A stretch of 64,000 nucleotides of DNA from Pseudomonas kribbensis (GTDB lineage Bacteria > Pseudomonadota > Gammaproteobacteria > Pseudomonadales > Pseudomonadaceae): NCBI RefSeq assembly GCF_003352185.1, contig NZ_CP029608.1, positions 2,232,001 to 2,296,000 of the forward strand, given 5' to 3'. Shown in pieces: positions 58,720-64,000 of the stretch; the first letter of the stretch is position 1; every line of letters begins with the position of its first letter. The position numbers and the translations under genes were made by a program. Under the pieces are notes generated by a model. The model saw nothing but the letters and a program-made list of their open reading frames with translations, made no database searches and was not told the DNA's origin.

Positions 58720-59949
58720 ATGATGAAAGAAAACACGTACCAACTGCTGGAAGTTGCCAACGGCAAGCCGATCAAGCTCTGGACCGAAGGCGTCCCGGTG
58801 GAAAACGAAGCTCGCGAGCAACTGATGAACACGGCGAAGATGCCCTTCATCTTCAAGCATCTCGCCGTAATGCCGGATGTCCACCTGGGCAAGGGCTCGA
58901 CCATTGGCAGCGTGATTCCCACCGTGGGCGCGATCATTCCGGCGGCGGTCGGGGTCGATATCGGCTGCGGCATGATTGCCGCGCGGACTTCGCTGACCGC
59001 TGCCGATCTGCCGGACAACCTGCACGGTCTGCGCAGTGCGATCGAACAGGCGGTGCCTCATGGCCGCAGTTCGACCCGGTCGCGGCGAGACAAGGGCGCC
59101 TGGGACGAGATCCCGAAGGAGGCCGATCAGGCTTGGGCGGCGCTGCATCCACGGTTCAAGGCAATCACCGACAAGTACCCGAAACTGGTCAACACCAACA
59201 ACCGTGGACACTTGGGAACACTGGGCAGCGGCAACCATTTCATCGAAGTGTGTCTGGATGAGGCCAACCGGGTCTGGTTCATGTTGCACAGCGGCTCGCG
59301 GGGTGTCGGCAACGCCATCGGCAACCTGTTCATCCAGATGGCACAGGCGGATATGCGTCAGCACATCGCCAATCTGCCGGACCGTGACCTGGCCTACTTC
59401 GAAGAAGGCAGCCAGCACTTTGATGATTACGTGGAGGCGGTGGGCTGGGCCCAGGACTTCGCCAGGCAGAACCGCGCGTTGATGATGCAGGCCGTGATTC
59501 AGGCCACGCGGCAGATTATCCGCAAGCCGTTCGAGGTAGCGCTGGAGGCGGTGAACTGCCATCACAACTACGTGCAGAAAGAGCGGCATTTCGGCGAAGA
59601 CATTCTGGTCACCCGCAAAGGTGCGGTATCGGCGAAGAAGGGTGAGTTGGGGATCATTCCCGGCTCAATGGGCGCCAAGAGCTTCATTGTTCGCGGCTTG
59701 GGCAACGAGGAGTCGTTCTGCTCCTGCAGCCACGGTGCCGGCCGGACCATGAGTCGTACCCGAGCGAAAAACACCTTCACGGTCGAGGATCAGATCCGTG
59801 CCACTGCGCACGTTGAGTGCCGCAAGGATGCTGCAGTGATCGATGAAATTCCGATGGCCTACAAGGACATCGACAAAGTCATGCACGCCCAGCGCGAGCT
59901 GGTGGAAGTGCTGCACACCTTGCGTCAGGTGGTGTGCGTCAAGGGATAG
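58720..59949 (+). CDS. rtcB: RNA-splicing ligase RtcB
   Basis: GTP- and manganese-dependent ligase joining RNA 2',3'-cyclic phosphate or 3'-phosphate to 5'-OH ends. It has 409 residues, the E. coli size. Metal ligands are in MPDVHLGKGSTIG, GVDIGCGM (Cys), NNRGHLGTLGSGNHFIEV, and NCHHNYVQKE. The guanylylated histidine is in SCSHGAGRTMSR. Two tandem ATG codons (58720, 58723) are possible starts and no strong ribosome site is visible, so translation may depend on the upstream RNA structure. The nucleotidyltransferase gene follows after 39 bases. Confidence 0.97.
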   Translation: MMKENTYQLLEVANGKPIKLWTEGVPVENEAREQLMNTAKMPFIFKHLAVMPDVHLGKGSTIGSVIPTVGAIIPAAVGVDIGCGMIAARTSLTAADLPDNLHGLRSAIEQAVPHGRSSTRSRRDKGAWDEIPKEADQAWAALHPRFKAITDKYPKLVNTNNRGHLGTLGSGNHFIEVCLDEANRVWFMLHSGSRGVGNAIGNLFIQMAQADMRQHIANLPDRDLAYFEEGSQHFDDYVEAVGWAQDFARQNRALMMQAVIQATRQIIRKPFEVALEAVNCHHNYVQKERHFGEDILVTRKGAVSAKKGELGIIPGSMGAKSFIVRGLGNEESFCSCSHGAGRTMSRTRAKNTFTVEDQIRATAHVECRKDAAVIDEIPMAYKDIDKVMHAQRELVEVLHTLRQVVCVKG

Positions 59950-59988
59950 CGCGTGCCGCAAGGCACGCTGGAACAAGGATTGAAGGAC

Positions 59989-60777
59989 ATGAAATTCGAA
60001 GAACGTCACCCGTTGTGCAGCGCCATGCGCGCGCGGGTGCTGGAAGAGCTGGCGCGTATAGAGCGCGAGCGAAATGTCACGGTGTTGTATGCCTGTGAAT
60101 CGGGCAGTCGGGCCTGGGGATTTGCCTCGACCGACAGCGATTACGACGTGCGCTTCGTTTATGTGGAGAAACCCGAGTGGTTCGTCCAGGTCGATGCACC
60201 ACGGGACGTGATCGAGCGGCCGCTGGATGATGAACTTGATGTGAGCGGCTGGGAGCTGCGCAAAACCCTCGGGCTGTTGCGAAAGTCCAATCCGACATTG
60301 TTGGAGTGGCTGGACTCTCCGCTGGTGTACCGCAGCGAAACGTCGGCGGTTTCTCAACTGCGGACGCTCGCCGAGGCGTTCTACAGCCCGCCGGCCGCGC
60401 GCAATCACTACCTGTCGATGGCAAAGAAGAACTTCCGTGGCTATTTGCAGGGCGACAGCGTGAGGTTCAAGAAATACTTCTACGTATTGCGGCCTCTGCT
60501 GGCCGTGCGCTGGATCGACCAGGGGCGTGGCCGGCCACCGATGACGTTCGCAGACCTGCTGAGCACTGTCGATGACCGGGCGTTGCTCGAAGAGGTCGAC
60601 GAGCTGCTGGCGCTCAAACGCAATGCCGATGAAAGCGCCTACGGTCCTCGTCGTCCGGCGTTGCATGACTTCATCGCCAGGGAGCTCGAGCGCGAAGTGC
60701 GAACATTGCCCAGAACCCGGGAGGACTCCAGTCAGCTCGATCAATACCTCAGAGAAACCGTCGGGTTGTACGCATAA
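59989..60777 (+). CDS. Pol-beta-superfamily nucleotidyltransferase between rtcB and rtcA
   Basis: Predicted nucleotidyltransferase of 262 residues (COG3541-like). The fold signature is LYACESGSRAWGF near 32-44 followed by the metal-binding aspartates in STDSDYDVRFVYV. A helical C-terminal domain has NHYLSMAKKNFRGYL and FKKYFYVLRPLLAVRW. ATG 59989 has AAGGA nine bases upstream; a GTG at 59953 is also possible. Position in an rtc operon suggests it adds nucleotides to damaged RNA ends. I recall a proposed RNA-repair family of this type (RlaP) but cannot confirm membership. rtcA follows after eight bases. Confidence 0.85.
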   Translation: MKFEERHPLCSAMRARVLEELARIERERNVTVLYACESGSRAWGFASTDSDYDVRFVYVEKPEWFVQVDAPRDVIERPLDDELDVSGWELRKTLGLLRKSNPTLLEWLDSPLVYRSETSAVSQLRTLAEAFYSPPAARNHYLSMAKKNFRGYLQGDSVRFKKYFYVLRPLLAVRWIDQGRGRPPMTFADLLSTVDDRALLEEVDELLALKRNADESAYGPRRPALHDFIARELEREVRTLPRTREDSSQLDQYLRETVGLYA

Positions 60778-60785
60778 GGAAGAAA

Positions 60786-61817
60786 ATGAAACAGGACGTG
60801 ATTGAACTGGACGGCGCTATCGGCGGTGGCCAGGTGTTGCGCAGCGCCTTGAGCCTGTCGATGGTGACGGGGCGGCCATTTCGCATTGAGCGTATTCGTG
60901 CCAAACGCAGCCGTCCAGGGTTGTTACGACAGCACCTGACCGCCGTGATGGCGGCGGCGCAGGTCTGTGGTGCAAGGACTCAAGGCGCAGAGTTGGGTTC
61001 GCAGGCGTTGAGCTTCGAGCCCGGGCCGATTCGCGGCGGCGAATACCGCTTTGCCATTGGGACTGCCGGCAGTTGCACACTGGTATTGCAGACCTTGCTG
61101 CCCGCATTGTTACGGGCACCGCAAGCCAGTCGGGTATGGATCAGCGGTGGCACCCATAATCCGTTGGCGCCGCCGACCGATTTCCTCACCCGCAGCTGGT
61201 TACCGTTGATGCGACGCATGGGCGCCGAGATTGATCTGGAGCTGCTGCGTCATGGGTTCGTTCCGGCAGGTGGCGGCGAAATCGAGGTCACGGTGCAACC
61301 GTCGAAACTGTCAGCGTTGCATGTGTGTGATCGAGGCTCGGCTCTTTCGCAAAAGGCGTTTGCGCTGACGGCAGGGCTCGCATCGGACATAGCCAGACGT
61401 GAGCTTGACCGTGTGGCCCGGCGTTTGGATGTGCGGCCAGCAGCGATGAATGCCATCAGTCTTGATCCGGATTGCGGGCCGGGTAACGTGTTGTTGCTGG
61501 AGTACGCGTTTGAGCACGTCACGGAAGTATTCAGCGCGTTTGGCCAGGCTTCACTGCGCGCAGAGGCCGTTGCGGACGTTGCGATCAATCAGGCAGACGC
61601 TTGGCTGCGCAGTGGCGCAGCAGTGGCCGAGCATCTGGCCGATCAACTGTTGTTGCCGATGGCGCTGGCCGGATCGGGCTCGTTTACGACCCCCGGGATG
61701 ACCGAGCATTTGCACAGCAACATCGCCGTGATCGAGCGTTTTTTGCCAGTCTCCATCGCATGTCTCGAAGAAGGCGCCGATCAATTGAGGATCGAAGTCA
61801 GCACCCGGGACCAATAG
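60786..61817 (+). CDS. rtcA: RNA 3'-terminal phosphate cyclase
   Basis: Converts RNA 3'-phosphate to 2',3'-cyclic phosphate using ATP, giving RtcB a substrate. It has 343 residues. The N-terminal ELDGAIGGGQVLRSALSLSMVTGRPF, the RPGLLRQHLTAV strand-helix and GTAGSCTLVLQTLLPAL are typical. The likely adenylylated histidine lies in the late EHLHSNIAVIERFLPV block. It is the last gene of the operon; no strong terminator was seen after it. Confidence 0.96.
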   Translation: MKQDVIELDGAIGGGQVLRSALSLSMVTGRPFRIERIRAKRSRPGLLRQHLTAVMAAAQVCGARTQGAELGSQALSFEPGPIRGGEYRFAIGTAGSCTLVLQTLLPALLRAPQASRVWISGGTHNPLAPPTDFLTRSWLPLMRRMGAEIDLELLRHGFVPAGGGEIEVTVQPSKLSALHVCDRGSALSQKAFALTAGLASDIARRELDRVARRLDVRPAAMNAISLDPDCGPGNVLLLEYAFEHVTEVFSAFGQASLRAEAVADVAINQADAWLRSGAAVAEHLADQLLLPMALAGSGSFTTPGMTEHLHSNIAVIERFLPVSIACLEEGADQLRIEVSTRDQ

Positions 61818-61891
61818 GCGGCAAACTGCTGGCCCCCGAATCTCTCCGGCACCGGCAAAATCGCCTTTTTTCAAAAGGTTAGGCTGGCCAT

Positions 61892-62221
61892 ATGCGGACG
61901 ACTGTCATCACCGTTGCAACGCTTTCCCTGGCTCTTTTCGCGCTGAGTGCCCAGGGGAGGGAACTGAGCAAGAGCCATCGTTTTGCTTGTACCTGGGGTT
62001 CGGACATCGCGGCCGGCGCGCAGCAGTCGAAGCTGTCGGGGATTTCCCTTTATGGCGCCCGCAAGCGCTTGCAGGTGCGCAAGTTTCAGCAGCCGTGGAT
62101 GCGCATGACCGCGATGGGCATCACGGAGCAAACCTACAACAGTACCTCGCGTCTCAAGCCCGCAGCCGTCAAGCAGACCTATTACGAACAGTGCGTGAGA
62201 CATGAACTGGCTCAGCGATAA
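61892..62221 (+). CDS. small secreted protein of unknown function
   Basis: Protein of 109 residues with a signal peptide (about 1-22, LSAQGRE). The mature part is basic, with two cysteines (FACTWG, EQCVRH) likely to form a disulfide. Middle segment QQSKLSGISLYGARKRLQVRKF. No family recognised. It lies 74 bases after rtcA and could be cotranscribed, but the content does not suggest an RNA-repair role. A terminator follows. Confidence 0.75.
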   Translation: MRTTVITVATLSLALFALSAQGRELSKSHRFACTWGSDIAAGAQQSKLSGISLYGARKRLQVRKFQQPWMRMTAMGITEQTYNSTSRLKPAAVKQTYYEQCVRHELAQR

Positions 62222-62226
62222 ACACA

Positions 62227-62255
62227 AAGCCCGACCTGAAGAGGTCGGGCTTTTT
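62227..62255. terminator. terminator between the secreted protein and VOC genes
   Basis: Stem AAAGCCCGACCT / AGGTCGGGCTTT with loop GAAG and T tract; usable in both directions. Confidence 0.88.
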
Positions 62256-62277
62256 CATGTCTGGTGCAATGGCTGCT

Positions 62278-62691
62278 TCACTTGCCGCTTTCGCAATTGA
62301 CCATCCACGACACGCCAAAACGATCCACCAGCATGCCGAAACGCGCGGCCCAGAAAGTGGCCTCCAGTGGCATGTCCACCCGACCGTCCTTGGCCAGGGC
62401 ATTGAAGACTCTTTCAGCTTCGGCGACGGTGTCCACGTTCAGGGAAACAGAGCAACCGCTCATGCCTTGGGTCGGGCGGTCGGGCGTGGTATCCGAAGCC
62501 ATGATCATCTGGTCACCCACCTTCAGGCAGGTATGAATGATCAGGTTGTGGTGCTCTTTCGGCACGTGCTCAGCGGCAGGGGTTTCGCCGAACGTCATCA
62601 TCGCCTCGAGCTTGCCTTGCAGGCATTGCTCGTAAAACGTGAAGGCGGCACGGCAGTCGCCATTGAAGATCAGGTACGGGTTGATTTTCAT
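62278..62691 (-). CDS. VOC-family protein, PhnB/glyoxalase-like
   Basis: Protein of 137 residues with the YjdN/PhnB pattern: MKINPYLIFNGDCRAAFTFYEQCLQGKL at the start, HTCLKVGDQMIMASD in the middle and WAARFGMLVDRFGVSWMVNCE at the end. Two beta-alpha-beta-beta-beta modules are expected. The usual metal ligands are not obvious, as in many PhnB-like members, so enzymatic activity is uncertain. Monocistronic, convergent with the gene before it. Confidence 0.88.
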   Translation of the reverse strand: MKINPYLIFNGDCRAAFTFYEQCLQGKLEAMMTFGETPAAEHVPKEHHNLIIHTCLKVGDQMIMASDTTPDRPTQGMSGCSVSLNVDTVAEAERVFNALAKDGRVDMPLEATFWAARFGMLVDRFGVSWMVNCESGK

Positions 62692-62842
62692 GGTGGTGCT
62701 CCCGAACAGGCAGTGAAACGCAGCGCGGCCGGGTGTGCCGAGGCTGCGTCATGGATTGACTCCATCCAGCAAAGCCTTGGATCGAAGAAATGCCAGTCAG
62801 TGCGGCAATTATTTACGTCGAAATGACCGATGGTCTCTGTTT

Positions 62843-63787
62843 TCAGGAGTCGCGCGCGCCTTGCAACAACGTTGCGCGTGCGACGCGTGGGGCAGGTTTG
62901 GTTTGCATCAAGGCATCTATCGCCTTGCGATAGTTTTGTCCGCCCAATGCCATGCTGTTGTTGTGCGTCCCGCCGGGCACCAATAGCAATCGCTTGGGTT
63001 GGCTGGCGGCCGCGAACAGTTGCTCGCTGAAGCGTGACGGCACAAACGCATCGGCCAGACCGTGCACCACCAGCAACGGCATATGGATGTCGGCAATCTT
63101 GTCGATGGAGTCGAACTTCTGCGACAGCAACCAGCGAACGGGCAGGGACGTGTTGGCCACCGCCGCGGCGACATCGGCCAGTGACGTGAAGGTGGACTCG
63201 ATCACCAGGCCCCGGACCGGCAGCGGCGTATGGTTTCTGGCGGCGTCCCGGCCCAGTTCGGCGGCGAGGTCGATGGCGACGGCACCGCCGAGGGAATGTC
63301 CATAGATCAGGCGTTTGCCCGGGTCGGGTTGAAGTTGCTGGAAGCGTTCCCAGGCTACCCGTGCATCCTCGTACACGGTGCTTTCTGACGGCAAGTCACC
63401 ATGACTCTGGCCAAAACCACGATAATCGATGGCCAATACCGAATAACCCGCCGCGCGCAGCTGTTCGATGCGGAACAGTTGCCCGGTCAGGTTCCAGCGC
63501 ACTCCATGCAGGTAGAGGATGGCCGGGGCATTGGCCCGTTCCGCCGGCCACCACCAGGCATGAATGTTTTGCCCGGCCTTGAAGCTTTTGGGCTTCAGAT
63601 CCAGTTCCTGAACGCTGCCGGGCAAACCGTGATACCAGCCGGCTGTGCCCGGTTCGATGCGAAACAGCAGCTTGCGTTCGGTGTGCTCCAGTACGGCGCA
63701 ACTCGTCGGCAGGCCGATGATCAAGGCGGCCATGCAAGCGAACGCCAGTCGACGGCGTCGGAGTCGGGTCATGAAGGCAAGGAACAT
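62843..63787 (-). CDS. membrane-anchored or secreted alpha/beta hydrolase
   Basis: Serine hydrolase of about 314 residues. The N-terminal stretch TRLRRRRLAFACMAALIIGLPTSC is a signal peptide or anchor; the cysteine might be lipidated, but the residue at -3 is unusual. The oxyanion region is LYLHGVRWNL, the nucleophile elbow is YGHSLGGAVA, the acid is in VHGLADAFVP and the histidine in PGGTHNNS. The pattern resembles the BEM46/YfhR (DUF3530-like) hydrolases. GTG 63802, ATG 63787 and ATG 63772 are all possible starts; none has a good ribosome site. Substrate unknown. Confidence 0.85.
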   Translation of the reverse strand: MFLAFMTRLRRRRLAFACMAALIIGLPTSCAVLEHTERKLLFRIEPGTAGWYHGLPGSVQELDLKPKSFKAGQNIHAWWWPAERANAPAILYLHGVRWNLTGQLFRIEQLRAAGYSVLAIDYRGFGQSHGDLPSESTVYEDARVAWERFQQLQPDPGKRLIYGHSLGGAVAIDLAAELGRDAARNHTPLPVRGLVIESTFTSLADVAAAVANTSLPVRWLLSQKFDSIDKIADIHMPLLVVHGLADAFVPSRFSEQLFAAASQPKRLLLVPGGTHNNSMALGGQNYRKAIDALMQTKPAPRVARATLLQGARDS

Positions 63788-63899
63788 GGACGGTTTCACC
63801 ACAGCACGGACAAAGAAGGCTTTTTACCAGAAGCCTTGATTCCCGCGTGACAATTTCGACCGTCGCCCGCCAGCAATCTTTACAAAACGATGCTGTGAC

Positions 63900-64000
63900 T
63901 CATGCCACGTTGAGCACGATTTTGCCGATGTGATCGCCTGCCTCCATGTGCGCGTGGGCCCGGGCCGCGTCGGTGAGCGGGTAAACCTTGTCGATGATCG
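63900..64000 (-). CDS. C-terminal end of a zinc-type alcohol dehydrogenase/quinone oxidoreductase, cut by the window edge
   Basis: The last 32 codons read IIDKVYPLTDAARAHAHMEA followed by GDHIGKIVLNVA and a TGA at 63900. This is the standard tail of MDR-family NADPH:quinone oxidoreductases, in which a helix ending HxxME is followed by a GKIVL strand. The rest lies beyond the right edge, so subfamily and cofactor cannot be given. Confidence 0.85.
   Translation of the reverse strand, partial: IIDKVYPLTDAARAHAHMEAGDHIGKIVLNVA

Noticed and set aside
58521..59018. A 165-codon minus-strand frame covering the Y-RNA region and the start of rtcB
   Set aside because: It is antisense to rtcB and crosses conserved RNA stems; the protein has no motif.

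Overview
The window looks like chromosomal DNA of a Pseudomonas of the fluorescens group. It is GC-rich with Pseudomonas-type codon use. The block leuC-leuD-methyltransferase-leuB-asd-usg-fimV-truA-trpF-accD-folC-dedD-cvpA-purF-metZ-SDR is the order I recall from Pseudomonas genomes, and an RsmE-type CsrA and a DUF1654 protein fit the same genus. No insertion sequence, prophage, integrase, CRISPR array or rRNA operon was seen. Nearly all of the DNA is ordinary core or near-core chromosome.

Layout. 1-3230: 3'-truncated multi-PAS GGDEF/EAL protein. 3299-9540: divergent LysR regulator, then leucine biosynthesis and asd. 9653-22533: usg/asd2 paralogue, fimV, truA, trpF, accD, folC, dedD-like, cvpA, purF, metZ and an SDR enzyme. 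22624-23000: tRNA-Val(TAC) and two identical tRNA-Asp(GTC). 23411-28986: Tat-exported molybdenum hydroxylase with 2Fe-2S subunit, tri-haem cytochrome c and XdhC chaperone. 29035-34002: PuuB-like oxidase, tRNA-Val(GAC), acetyltransferase, DUF2214 membrane protein, rsmE, SPOR lipoprotein, siderophore-interacting protein. 34057-34990: endA and DUF1654 behind a LexA box. 35221-37107: periplasmic glutaminase/asparaginase and a small coiled-coil protein behind a sigma-28 promoter. 37309-44293: complete ribose operon rbsBACRKD plus an exported nucleoside hydrolase. 44330-46341: small proteins and a cold-shock protein. 46713-54168: translation block thrS-infC-rpmI-rplT-pheS-pheT-ihfA-merR-like and tRNA-Pro(GGG). 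54367-61817: RNA-repair module. 61892-64000: small secreted protein, VOC protein, alpha/beta hydrolase, end of a quinone oxidoreductase-like gene.

The most striking region is 54993-61817. RtcR, a sigma-54 activator, is divergent from an operon that starts at a sigma-54 -24/-12 site with an IHF-site match upstream. The operon encodes a Ro60/TROVE-vWA protein (Rsr), the RNA ligase RtcB, a Pol-beta-type nucleotidyltransferase and the RNA cyclase RtcA. The 354 bases between rsr and rtcB have no credible protein gene. Read by eye they fold into three tandem Y-RNA-like units. Each has an outer stem, an invariant GAATGCC internal-loop strand and an 8-9 bp inner stem, and the stems covary between units. 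The third unit carries, on top of its inner stem, a complete tRNA fold in circularly permuted order: anticodon-stem 3' strand, variable loop, T arm, acceptor stem capped by GAAG, D arm, anticodon-stem 5' strand. Ro-associated Y RNAs with tRNA-like domains (Salmonella YrlA) are established. The three-unit array with one permuted-tRNA member is the observation here most worth pursuing.

Other regulatory observations made directly on the sequence are a LexA operator on the promoter of DUF1654-endA, a sigma-28 promoter for a small unknown protein, a CsrA-type site over the rsmE ribosome binding site, and a 14-base palindrome just downstream of the rbs promoter.
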